The notes under the pieces are model-generated. The model saw only the letters and a program-made list of their open reading frames with translations, ran no database searches and was not told the origin of the DNA. Shown piece by piece: positions 30,755 to 43,700 of a DNA stretch of 64,000 bases. How positions within the stretch are numbered: position 1 is the stretch's first letter; every line of letters begins with the position of its first letter. The stretch spans positions 124,001 through 188,000 of the forward strand of contig JAUGWO010000183.1 of NCBI GenBank assembly GCA_049724395.1. The letters run 5' to 3'. Both the position numbers and the translations under genes were made by a program. The stretch comes from Spongospora subterranea f. sp. subterranea. Lineage: Eukaryota > Endomyxa: Phytomyxea > Phytomyxea > Plasmodiophorida.

Positions 30755-31150
30755 TGTTTGAAATTCAGGATTTTTACAAAATTTCCGGAAAGGCATGAAA
30801 TATAGAAACTTCAAGTCATTCAGAGGTTCAGGACAAAGGTTTTGTCGTATTGACCAGTCGCAGAAACCCCAGTCTCGATTAGATCGAGACCAGAATCCAC
30901 TGTGCGTTGCTGCTGAGCATGATAATTCTATTGTCATCATTGTTGTAGTATTGACTCATATCATTAAAGCTATCCATTTCGCGATTATTACTCCATCAGT
31001 GTAAGACCGGGCAGCGCGATAACGAAAATCGGATAGGTTGCGCAGTGCCCAACGGAGGCGCCACTGAATCAAGAAGGGGAAGAGACAAGAGTGTGTCTAG
31101 TTGCGCTATTGAACGTTACATGATTTGCATTCAACCGGTACTGCTGTACT

Positions 31151-32673
31151 GTGATACGTTCAATGTCGAAGTCTCGCATTGGATCATTAATGAATGTAAG
31201 CACCAAACAGGATTATACCAACCTTACATGGATTTTGTCGAGGCCGTTCATTGACACCGGCACCAGCACACATACGGAAGGGTCAGAGCGTCGCCGCAGA
31301 GTCTACCGTTTGCTTAGGACATGGGCAATGCTGGAGCCTCTTATCGTGTATGGCGTCCTGATTTGCATGAATATCCTACTGGAGACACTAGTTTTAACTC
31401 CCATTCGCTCTATCACCACTGTTATATCATGCGTGTGTCGTAGAAAACCACCTACCATTGTCGAAAGGAGAGACCTCAGTTAGTACCAATGCGCTGGAAA
31501 GAATCTGACATCTTGTGTTCATGTTTTCTTGCTGTACAGATATTTCTGCACTTTTCGCCGCTGCGATCCTTGCCATTCATATTGTAAATTTGGCAACCGA
31601 TGTTTCGTATTCTTACATTTATCATATATTCAGGAGACAGAGCTATTTCAAGGTAAAAGTTGTCCTTATATAAATGCTCATCAGCGCTCATAATAGACGG
31701 TAGGTGTTTGTTCTCTTTAACTTCGTCAACGTGTTGGACAGGTTGTGCTCCATGTTTGGCTGTGATTTATTTCACCGGGCAATAGAATCTGACTCACTCA
31801 GGTCCTGGAAAATCGTTTTGGCCGATATGGGAATTTGCGTTGCATATACAGTGGTCCACATCACAGTTCTTTATATTCAAATTGTCACTTTGAACGTCGC
31901 TGTCAACAGCAATCAAGCAGAGCTCATTGTAATTTTGACCAGTACTAACATATCCGAAATTAAAGGCGGTGTTTTGAAAAAATTCTCCATAATCAACGTT
32001 TTCCAAATTTTGATGGGGGACATTGTCGAAAGGTTTCAATCTGTTATCATGATCGGCATTATTTGCGCGCATCAAGTAAGCGTTATGGAAGTCAGCGATT
32101 TAGAAGAGTTTTCCTACAGAATTCTTTTCGTTTTCGTTTGGACTGTGTGCCTTGAGTCAGCTGTTGACTGTGTCAAACATGGGTTCATTAACCGATTTAA
32201 TGGAATTTCACCGGAAATTTACAAAGATTATGGCGTGTTGCTTGCGTACGATCAATTGCAAAATCAAAACTTGGTTTCTAGGCGAATAGGATTCGTGTCT
32301 TTGCCATTAGCAGCCATTGTGAGTTTGTAGCGCTTTTCAATTTGGAATCCCGTTTTTACAATTGTTTCATTCAGCTAATGCGAGGAATTCTGCAGGCGTT
32401 TTGGCGGCTTTATTCATCTTCTGTATCCTTCACTGGTAGTACTGTTATCGCAATCATTTTCTTTCTGGTTTTCGCCTGTCTTTTCACTTGCAAGGTGCTT
32501 TTACAAATACTCTTGCTTGGCAGAAGTATATCCAAGGTCCAATATGAGAGCGAAAATTATAATCCCCAGGTAATTCGTTGAACTTCCGTTAACTACTGCT
32601 CTTATACACTATTCAGATTTGGAGTGGTGTTGAGAGGTATAAACTCAATAGCAAGTCGCTTCCTGCGTTCTAA
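31151..32673 (+). CDS. TAPT1/Emp65-family multipass membrane protein
   Basis: Multi-exon membrane protein of the TAPT1 family (ER/Golgi or ciliary-base membrane proteins in animals). Visible segments: ERRRRVYRLLRTWAMLEPLI, TDVSYSYIYHIFRRQSYF, VLFNFVNVLDRLCSMFGCDL, TLNVAVNSNQAELIVILTST, then NISEIKGGVLKKF, ESAVDCVKHGFINRFNGISP, and RRIGFVSLPLAAI. Four introns are clear: 31479-31539, 31653-31703, 32318-32374 and 32570-32616; after the last, the frame runs IWSGVERYKLNSKSLPAF to a stop at 32673. Several hydrophobic segments span the middle. The 5' end is uncertain; coding may begin anywhere from about 31045. It neighbours the G-patch gene on the same strand. Confidence 0.75.
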
Positions 32674-32689
32674 AATTTTTGAACGTATA

Positions 32690-33420
32690 CATAAATACAA
32701 GCTTGTTTTTGACATTTCAATGCAGTAATTTCGGGGATATTGATCGATTTTGATAAAACGACCTTGGACAACTGCCATCAGATCGTCCACCGGCTCCTTT
32801 GTGTCTAAAAGTTCGGAACGAGGCGTTGCTCCTGGACACCGGTTGGTTCAGGGCCTATCTACATAACGATCCAAATCCCCCTGAAGGTGTAATATCACAA
32901 GTTCTCAAAGTTTTACGCTATGAAACGATAGCACTTTTCCAGAACAGCTCACGTCTAACCGTACATCCTCGTTATTCAAACTAGAGGTCCTGTAATCAAT
33001 CGCTTTCATCAGCTCTTCATCTACGATAGAAGTGAATTTAGAGTGTCTTCTATCCAGATAATTTGATGGCGAAAACGAGGTGTAGCAGCATTTCAAACAG
33101 GAGCATCCTGGAACCCGCTCCGGTTTGACACGGAATGGAATATGAAATGTGCGACAATCTCCGTGTTCCCATATGTACAGTAGTCCTTATCTGTCATCGG
33201 CTCATCGCCGATGCGGGCAGTAGCGCCGAACCTTTACATTGCCATCATCAATCGTAGGTCTGACGATCTTGGTGTTCTCGTGTTGAGAGCAATAACCCCT
33301 CTGTCCCTGTCTGTCACACACCTACGTAACGTATTGCGGGAAGTTCAGTCAGGTAATGTGTTACAATGGTGCAACGCTTGTTTTATGATACCAGTGATGT
33401 TAATCACGTTATCTATAGAA
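32690..33420 (-). other. possible minus-strand gene, unresolved
   Basis: Minus-strand frames read ERVPGCSCLKCCYTSFSPSN and EELMKAIDYRTSSLNNEDVR (33110-32910), with a possible 47-nt intron near 33195-33240 leading from an upstream piece (RPTIDDGN). No domain recognised and no consistent full model found. A plus-strand hydrophobic ORF over 33211-33543 is a competing but weaker reading. Confidence 0.25.
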
Positions 33421-33511
33421 AACCTGCGCAATTTGTTACGCGTTCTCATCTCGAATCACCCTCATTCACATAATATATTGGTTTACACCGTCTTCGTAGC
33501 TGTTATTATCA

Positions 33512-34636
33512 ATGTCCTTTTTTACCAGGCAAAGGGTCAATAAACTCCATCCCGACTCAATATGGACCGTCGCCTGGTCTCGCCATGGCCTGATCACTGC
33601 TGGAATTGACGAGAAAGTCAACTTATGGGACCCTAAAGTGTTGATGGCATCCGACGCCGTGCTACCTTATATGCCTATTCAAGTATTTCCCGATCATGGG
33701 CTTTCTGTTGTGAGCGTTGCTGTGAGCCCCAATGGGGATATGGCTTCGTCCAGGTGTGGCTTGGTTTGCTTTTCAAAGCCATTCTCTTATGTTTTTGTGA
33801 TACTGCAGCTCTATGGATGGAACAGTTATCGTCTATAATCTTGCGAAACTATGCAAAGTCCACAAGATCAAGACTGGACCTATGCATAATTGGATGGTAG
33901 CGATGTCTGATTCTCTGGTAGCCACTGGAGGCAGCGCAGGAAAGGTTAGCCTTTTCAATTTCACAACGGGGCAGAAGCATGAATGTCCAATTAATATCTC
34001 CGACAATTTTATCATGGCGGTGACATTCGATATGCCGGGGAAAAATTTGGCTGTTGGTGGAAATAAGGGGGAAGGTAAGGAAAGCAGCGAGGCAAGGTAC
34101 ATGTGTCTCATGCTCTGCTCAGTTGGAATATTTGACGTTGCAACTGGCCAAGTAGTCCAGAAACTTACCGGACACTCGAAAGGAATTCGGTGACTGACCT
34201 TCGTTGTGTCCCTTTGTAAAACTTAGCTTGATATTAGGTCCATAAAGTATTTGCCGTCGGATAACCATGTTTTGCTGACCGGAAGTGAGGATCAAACGGT
34301 TGGGGTATTTGATGTTCGTGGAGGCCAACAAACACAGTCGATTGCTGGCCATAATAATTGGGTTATGGATATTGCTTGCCCACGACCAGGAATTGGTAAC
34401 GATTCGGTATTTGATTGTAATGTGCTAACCGTTTTGCAGTTACTGACAGATTCGCATCATGTTCCAGTGATAAAACAGTTAAAATTTGGGAACTTCGACA
34501 GAATGGGCAAGCTGTCCATTGCTTTGAGGGATGCCATACAGAGCAGATTACTGGAATAGCGTTTGATCCTGAAGGCACTCGACTTGTTTCCGTTTCCGAC
34601 GATGCCGGTATTCAATTCTACGACGTTCCGAACTAA
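33512..34636 (+). CDS. SKI8: Ski8/WDR61-like WD40 protein
   Basis: A five-exon WD40 propeller protein. Opening NKLHPDSIWTVAWSRHGLIT and AGIDEKVNLWDPK, then SMDGTVIVYNLAKL, FNFTTGQKHECPIN, VGIFDVATGQVVQKLTGHSK, SEDQTVGVFDVRGGQ, CSSDKTVKIWELRQNGQAVH and a last blade QITGIAFDPEGTRLVSVSDD ending in FYDVPN at 34636. Introns of 43-60 nt lie near 33754-33810, 34078-34120, 34191-34240 and 34395-34440; each rejoins a blade in frame. Size and the short ending after blade seven match WDR61/Ski8, a subunit of both the SKI mRNA-decay complex and the PAF1 transcription complex (known for the family). Start at 33512; an upstream mini-exon is possible because TTACCAG just after the ATG looks like an acceptor. 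Its 3' end converges on the DNA-PKcs gene with an 83-bp gap. Confidence 0.85.
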
Positions 34637-34719
34637 TACATTCAACTGGAAATTTTATTGATTATGTGGATCTGTAAGAATCGACTTTAATGCTGAAAAG
34701 AAGAGAGAGGAATATGTAA

Positions 34720-37700
34720 TCAAATATATGGACGCCACCCTTGGTATGTTCTTGCAAGAATTGATGGATCACCAGCATGCTCAAGTAAACACTTAACCTG
34801 ATCGTCCACTGACAAAATCCCGTCGCCGTACCCGGCATGAGCCGTTTTGATAACATGCATTATTTTGGCGACGTTTGGATAACTGATGCACTTTAACTCA
34901 CTGAGCATAATATGAACCGAACTATAGCCGTTGAGCTTCATTTTAGCCCAATGTAGCCTTTGCTGCCCAGTAATTGACGCGGTGGCCACATCACATTGTG
35001 CAGACGATTTGGCTTCTGAATCGGAACTTTTCTCTGGGTTTTGCTCAGGTTCAGGCTGCCAGTCGAGGTGAGGCTCACGAATAAATACACCCATCAAAGA
35101 AAGTAGCTGCTGAGCTTCTGCACGGAAAACTCGTAAGCAACGCCCCATGGTACGATAGATGAGGCTCGGTTCGAGCGGAAACAGCGAATTTTGGAAAACA
35201 AACGAAAACCTAATTGGAACTAATTCCGGAATCGGAAGCTGCAGTCCATGGTCAAATGCAACGCCGAAATCGATCGGAATTACCTGTCCGGATTTCTGAA
35301 GAACAAAATTCAGCAATAATATACCAGGTCGCAAACGACCAACCTGATCGATGAGAATATTATCCAGATGGCGATCGCCCAGTCCAAGAATATACGAGGC
35401 GATCGCCCCAATCGTAAACGATTTCACAAAAATCGACCGAACATGAAAGAACGTGTCGACGTCGTTGCAAAGTGACGTGATTATCCGAGAAAGTAGATTT
35501 GGAGGTACCTGCGCGACGACGCTTTCAAAGGCAGGCAACAAGTTGATATCGTCCGTTTGAGCCCAGAGGCGATTATAAACGTGGACCAGAGACGCGTTGG
35601 TCGATGATCGCGACGCCTTCAGGATTGCGGCGTTGTACGATTCATGAATTGCACTTGTGGCTTGAACACCCAACTGGTCCTCAACACATTTTCCAAAAGC
35701 AATCTACGATGGAATGAACATCCACAGTTTACAGACGGGCCGGAACGTTACTTACAGTATTAGGAACCCATTCGATAAGCCCCAGTGAAACTGTCATTGG
35801 AATAACGGAGTAAGTCGGGACCGATAATGAGCGTTGTGAACAAGCAGGGTCTTTCGACAAAAACCCGTTCATTGCTTGAAAGATCGACTGAATTCGTTCG
35901 TCTAAACGAAGATCTAGAGACCAATTCAGAATAGCTAACATAATAGCTTTCAGCAAAATGATACCTTCTCCTCCCTTTACTAACCAGCTATATTCCCGCT
36001 CATCGCTGCCGTGTATTACCAGACGCTTTGGACGGCGAATGGAGCTAGCAATACTGAGAATAGCGAAAAGTGGACAACGTGTGATGTATGTATTACCGGA
36101 CAGTATAAACAACTGGATCAAAGCTGACAACGCGAGCGTGATTTTCTGGACTTGGCATTTCCAGACCCGAGTACTGACCAGGGACCTCAATATATCTACC
36201 CCATAACGAAAGAGATACCAGTGAACGATTAGTGGAGGAAACAAGCACAATTTCAAAAGACATACTCGTCATTTCTAACAGCAAACGACGCCAAAAATGG
36301 ACTGAATCCGAAGGTTGGCATATATCCACTTTCCAGCGAACCGAGCCGGTTTCGGATTATGCGAGAACAGGCCTTTTCGACATCATCGCCACTCATCGTC
36401 TTCAACTTCTGTCCTGCTGCGCCAAACGATGTATCAATTTTGCGGCCGAACCCCTTACGAAACGATTCCAGAATCGGCGTCGTAGATCCCATTGGGTAAA
36501 CAAGACGAACGGAACGACAGATACTTATCGACAGCACGTTCCATGTTGCCTTTTGCAATGAGTTTAGCAGAATCCATAGCCCAATACCTAAACTGTTATA
36601 AAACCGTGTCAAGGTCGGAACAATGAAATTGTGTGTTGAACTGATGGGATTGAACCTTATGCTCAGGGAATGTGAGCCGATCAAGCTCCTGGATGAAGCG
36701 TCGCGTCAAGGGAAGATTACAAGTGCGACTAAGCTCTCGCAATGTTTTGGATACGTTCTCATCCCAACTCGCATTGCTCTGCAGATACGGAAGAGGGATT
36801 TCGTCAGTTAAAAGGCCAAGATAAACAAAGATGACGAAGGGGAACACACACCTGAACTAATAACTCCAGGGGGTAGATCAACGCATGAGGATAATCAGCA
36901 GCAATACGCTTGAGAGTTGGGACCATTAAATTCGCCGACGATGACAGGAATGCCAGGATTTGCGCACGCCAACGAAGGAACTTCCATGAGGGTATAGCTG
37001 CGAGGGAGTCGATAAATAAATCCTGCACTGCTTCATCCTGTTGAATAAAACAATCTGTGAATAATCTGTGTTTGTAAGCAATACATGTTGATAACGACCT
37101 CTGTGGCTGTTTCAAGAGCAATGGGGAACATGTCGGCTGACGATGACAGCTTCATAGCCAGAAGGGTGTGTGTAATTAGGGATTGACGTAATGTAGAGCG
37201 ATGTGGAGATGGCGATTCCGCTGAGAGAATGTTCCAGCAATGGCGAGCGTAGACCACCAGGAATTCGGCAAGTTTATATTCGGATTGAGCAGATGAGGCT
37301 ACACCAGGACAATTGTGTCATTTCCAGAAAACATTATGGACATTATTGACTTACACTTGATCATCGATAGAGTTTCTTTAGCAAATTCGTCCATATAATG
37401 GTTAGAGCGATTTGTATCGAGGGCAGTTTCATATCCTTTGGCCAAAAGAAGCAGCGCCTCAAGTTTCTGTTCGCCTGTGAATTTAGTGCCAGCCAAATCA
37501 GACAAAACTTCGTGTTTATTTTCCCCAGCGTTCTGCAATTGATACGAGAACTGCAACAGCGACAGAGACCTGATGGAATATAAATCAACATATAAATACA
37601 GAGGTGGTGCAGAATAGGCGACCTGTTGTTCGGATCCAACGCTGCGCACGTATCCAATAAGTACCTCGCCAACGGCAGATTCTCAAGTTTCATGTAGATA

Positions 37701-40700
37701 GATATGGCGCTAATTCCAATATCAACGGCACAGTTAAACAGCTTGTCCCCGATATCGCCATAATCAGATCGTATCCGCGATATAAATCTAACTCGTGACA
37801 TTAACAATATTGTAAACATTGAAAAACAGGACATGAATACAATAGGCGGTTCCTGATAAGATCATCGAGGAATATTGATTCGGATGGCTGAACCAGCTGC
37901 GGCTCTCTAGAACACCAGATAAAACCGCTCTCCGCTCCAGAAACAGTGAAGAACTCATGAACTTCTGTCAGGATGTGCAATCTTCGCAACAGACTCGAAT
38001 GTGCTGAATATGCAAATGGGGGTAATGATCTCCATTCGGATAAACACCTGTTCAGTGCTTTGTCCAATGCGATCTTGGCACGTGGCAGATCATTGATCTA
38101 AAGGGAGAATATGTCGGTTAGCGACGACACGATCATGAACTGGGGGAGAGGTAGTTGACCAACCGTGAGAAGTGAAAGTGCCAGGTCAAATGCGATATCC
38201 GGATTGGTTTCGAGATGTTCCATTGAACCCGAGGTGAACTCCCGCAGCTCATCGACAACAGCAGGAAGTTTCCTGGCCGATGTTTGGAAGGCGTTAATGT
38301 ATTTGATTCGGAGTAGCGAGTGCTCCTTAAAGAAGGAATTTTCGCTGGACCATAATCCTCGCCATATTGGTGCACTAGTAATTGCAGCGAATGATCAGAT
38401 TTCGGAAAATACAGAGGCGGCGGAAACCTAACCTGATGGGTTCATCAATTGCCGACACGATCGTGTCATGAAGAGGGTGCCATTGCCCTAACAGATACAG
38501 CATGTCGACCCGCCCTTCTTCCCACATATTCACCTCGAAATCGTCAACCGCATCGCCGGGATCGTCATTAAGAAGGGCATCGTAGAGGTGAAGCGCCTTG
38601 TGGTAATGGCCAGAGAGCATGAGGTGAAGGGCGGTGTTGGTCTCAGGTCGATGAACCAATCGTGAACAGATACTGGACATCATATCGTGATCCTGTATTG
38701 TCTCATATAGATCATAAAGACATCGCATTGATTCAACGCTGGCACCGAGCTTCAGGAAATCAAACCGGTGCGAAACACTGATGGATTTCGAGCGCTTCTT
38801 CGAACCGATATCGGAAAGAAACGGGGCACTGGCGACAGAATATGAGTTAGTGATGATAATGAGGGATGGACAGATAAAACGGACAGAGGTTTAACGGGGG
38901 CGATCTGGTGCTCAAGAAGCAGAATTGCACTCTCAATGGTCCGGTTCTGACGAGCCACTGTCAGGATCGATGAAGATGGGACCGAAACCGGAGGGATGCA
39001 TTCACGAGACGCTAACAGGATCGAATGGACAATTTCGGGCGATGACTTGAAGGAAAGGGTGATGATCCGCGATAAACACAGACGGATGGTGTCGGAATGG
39101 GCAACGGAACAGGACGATAATATCGCCCGGAATAACATCAGAAACAGGGGACGCGACAGGGAATGATTGCAATGGAGAGCCCTCAACGGTATCAGAATAT
39201 CGCTACGCTTGCTGTAACCAGACCAGCATTAAATCGACCGCAGAACACAATCATGAACAGCAACTGACATTTGAATATCGGGTAATTCCCCATCACGATA
39301 TGACCGATACACCTTCACCGATTTCTCCCGCGCCTCTTTCACTAACTTCCTAGCCGACGCCGCCTCCCTTTTCTCTTTATCCTTCTTGTCAATCGCTAAT
39401 GTTGCCGATCTATATGTTGACACAGCCCCGAACCGTTGTCGCCTCACTCCTCCAGGTCTCTGACCGCCTTCGAATGGTTCAGATAAGGTCTTGTCGTTAA
39501 ACGCAATTGTAGCGAGCGATGACGAATCAGGACGTTGCGTTGGATCGAGCGCCGCGATACTCTGGAAAATTGTTAAATCGCGATTCGGCGTCGTTTCTGA
39601 CTTACTTGTGTCAATGTGAATTGGGGATCGGGAGTGGCCAACAGAGGCGGTAAAGAAGCGATCTGCGATGGGTCTTGGGAAAGGGAAAACCGGGGAGTGA
39701 GGGAGGAATCTAGACCAGGGCGCCATGTTCCGTCGACTGGAACCGGGCGGAACACAATGGAATCCTGGAGCGGAACGGGGGATAGAACCTCGTTGAACTG
39801 TGGGCTGTGCTCACACGCTTTTAACAGCAGAAACACGGTCAATGATAGCCAGAACGCGTCGCCAATGCAAAGGTCCAACAGCCAGATCAATAACGATGAA
39901 GGATTCGTGTAACCCACAGCGGAATCGGTCCAGAATTTCTGAGCAAATTCGCGGATTTCCTGGGAATCGTCACCGAATGCCGACACCATGGCGCTATATA
40001 ATTGCAGTGAGAACTCTTTACCCAATGAACTCACATTCAAAAGCGCAGCGGAGACGGTTTTGAAGAATGTAAGTCGGCAAACGACATCCTGATGAGTTGA
40101 ATATCTGAAAGGAACGACGATAAATCGATGGGGATTAACGTGAAATGGGATGAGGGCGGTGAACCTTGAGATTAAGGGCCAGAGTTTAGTGTGAACGAGA
40201 TCAGGGCGAATACGGGGAACAGAATATAGGACCAACATTAACAGGGAACGATCGACCTCATTGTTGATCTGAGTTTGCGCCTGATTGATTACCGGTAATA
40301 ATATATCGAATGGGTCCTGAAATAACGGTGATCAGATTCGACAGCACAAAGACAAGAACAAGAACAGGTAACAAGACGGTGGTTGAAACAAACCGACCTC
40401 GATAACAGATATAACAGGAATAAGGGATTTAAGAGCGTCAACTTGGAGCTGTCCACGACTATGGATCGCTAATGGGAGAATCTGAGAGCAGGTGGTGTCG
40501 TCGAGGAAATCTGGACAGATGGCGCCAATTCGCATGATCATTGATATATAACGATAGCTCTGGCCTTGGTTCGCCAGACTGCTCAGCAACGATCGAACGT
40601 TCTGCAGACGCTCGATACGCTGAGGGCATAAACATTGGTGAACGCTCTCGTATTGGAATATTCGCCCGAACAGGGTCGCAGCGCGATTGAAGATGATCCG

Positions 40701-43700
40701 CGATTCGTGGCCCAAACAGCGAATCAGGTACTCGTTGAGGGAATCGAACGAGACCTGTGGCGATGGCGATCCCCGATCGTATTCCGGTAGACCGATCAGC
40801 AATGGCAGCTCGATCAATGATAAACCCATATAGGCCGATCGTGCATAGGCAACATCGGTAGCGCCACCCCTATAGAGAACCGTTGAAATACTAAAACAAC
40901 GCAGCAAACTGGGCGATGGCGATACTTTGATTGGAGTAATGAGTATCCGATAAATGGATTGAGGTGTAATGGGAAATCGGCGGAAGACCATTTCTTGACC
41001 AATCCGGATATGAGCTGGTAATTGTGGCGAAGTTTCGCCTCGGGTTGGACGGGCTTTGAGGTGTCGGATAATGGCTGGCCGATATCGCCGGCCACAGAGA
41101 GGCAATGATTGATGAAGGCGTTCGCCTGAGACGCGTTCGCCTGACCGGGGATGAACCCGGACCATTCATTGAGGAACATTGTGGCGACATCGCGACTAGA
41201 ACATGTGTTAAGTGATTGATTGTGAATTGACAAGATGATCTGAGGACATACAGGAAGTAATGGAATCCGACACCGCCAATTACAGGACCAGATGTCGATA
41301 TCCGAACAATATCGCTAAACCAGAAATCGGCGAATGGCTCGAATATCGACACGACGTTGAGAATGAGTTTGATGAAAAAGAGCGGTAGTTGGACGATGTT
41401 AGAGCGCATTAGACGATGAAGATGGTCCATCCATTGCGGGGGATGATCAGGGGGATTACCAGGGAACCGATCCGATAGGTATTGCACCAGACGGATCATA
41501 TCCGGCATCACCTCCAGAGCGTTAATCGGGTCCAACTCCAGGGCGATAACGGTCGGCACGCCCGGATCGGGAGCGGGATGATCCGATGACGATGGCGCCA
41601 CAATCAGGGACTCTTCACGTAATGAGAATATATCCTGACTCAGGGAGGTGTTGGATAGGGCGTGAAGACGGCGATCGGGAGCGCGTTTCGGAACGACGCC
41701 GGAGACCGATCGGGAGATGGAAAAGGCGGTGTCGATCGTGAACGATGGCGACCACGTCGTGTCGATAATCCTGGACCAGAGCGGTTCGGTTGGGGATTCC
41801 GAGAGGCAAACGGCGATGATCAATGGCTGAGGGGGCGGCGGTGATGATGATCCATGGCTCATTAGCATTGAACACAGACAGGAATAGGCAGATGAACGGA
41901 CAGATCGGTCGATAGATGGGCTGATACTGCCGTTTATCGCCATCTTCTTGACGTGATCGGAACAGGTCTTACAGATCGATTTGAGATCGGAGCCCATAGA
42001 GGTGAAGAGCGATCCCCGTTGATCCTGTAGTCGATTGACCATGGCCGTGACGATGTGGTACGCGGATCGCAACGCTAACACCGATGCGATCGACGTCCCG
42101 GGTCCGGACATGATCAACGACCAGAGCGACGGGCAATGTTTGGCCATGAACAGGTGGAGAGCGGTAATGGGAATATGGGTGACGAGCGGGATCAGGATAC
42201 GATCGGCAATCCATTCCCTGGCGTTATCAACAGACGAGTAATCGGTATCCGCCGCCATGAACATATCCCCCGCCCAGTTCATCCAGTGAACCCCTTCACT
42301 TTTCGATAACGATAACGAGCTGATGCTGGTGACGATATAGGATATTGTCGAGTCGATATCGGACCGGAGCCGATGACCCCGTTCCCGAACCACACCCAGG
42401 ATCGCGTTCAACAGCTGGACACGACGGGAATAGCGAAGGGCCGTTAAGAGCCTGGTCAGATACGATCGCGACGCTAGATCAGCGGGACTTCCAACAGGAA
42501 CGTCGACCGATCGTTGAGGCCATGGCGCAGAACGGGTCAAATTTACCAACGGATTCGCAGAGCGCCAGGTCGAGGGGATCGGCGGCCACGTGACCAACGG
42601 TGAGGAGATAGCGTAGGACGTCGATGGCCTGGGCCAGAGCGGTGTTAGCGCCGGACGCCATACAGGTCGTGATGAATGTGGCGATATGGGGGAGCCATGG
42701 CGCTGAACGATCGCTGATAAAGGCGGGAGACCAGACACAAATTCGGTGGATAAACTGGATCTGGCACCGAATGGGCTCGAGATCGTCCCCGGAACTGGAA
42801 CTCGACACACGTTCCGACGATAGTTTATCGGTGAACGATTGCAGAAGGGATTTCACCACAGCGCGGTCGTTGGGTTCGAACGGTTTCGTCGTGGATAGGA
42901 CCTGGTCAAGTGCAGTGAACAGAACATTCCTTAGCGCTTGATTAGCGTCGTGATCGAATAACGATTGGATGAGAAGAGCGGCGAACGATGAACTAGTTTT
43001 GATGGCGAGATATTGAGCGATAGGTTCAGAGAATATCGTTTGGAAACGATCACCGTTTGGGACCAGATCAGGTCCAATCGAACGATTGTTCAGTATTGAT
43101 AGTATGTCGTGTTCGGGGACACCAAGCTGGATCGATAACGACAGGATGGAGCGAGCGGGGTGATATTGATCAGGCTGAAGATGAGCTTGGGTGAGGAGAT
43201 TAAGGAGACGACGGGCGATGGACTGGGGCGATGGACACGCCAGAGAGCGATTGGCGATGAGGAACGAGGCGGTGGCGATCGCATTGGGATTGCGGAACAG
43301 ATCCGATAACGAACACGAGCTCATATCGATATTGGTCAAGTCAGTGAACAGTTGCCATGGAACAGGGCGACAGGTCGATAGGATTCGCTGAATATCGGTG
43401 GCGAGGACGACGGGCGGAGCAGGATTAGACCGATGGAACAGGAGCAATAACGGGACGAGATCGGGATAGGAGTCGATAGCGAATATGGGATCGGGATTAG
43501 GAGAATGGGTCAGGAAACTCAATAACGATATGATGTTGGTGATGAAGTCGGATTCAATAGGGGTGGCGCCATCCAGTCGGGTGTTAACCAGCCTGGCGAC
43601 ATGGCCCATGACACAATCGCGGAACACGGGGCTGATGATGCTCGCCGGGACCGATGGCGGCGCTGTTCGACAGGACCCAGCGTTGGACGTGTAGCGCCCG

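Noticed and set aside
33211-33543. 110-codon hydrophobic plus ORF before Ski8
   Set aside because: No domain, overlaps the Ski8 start in another frame and competes with minus-strand readings; probably chance.
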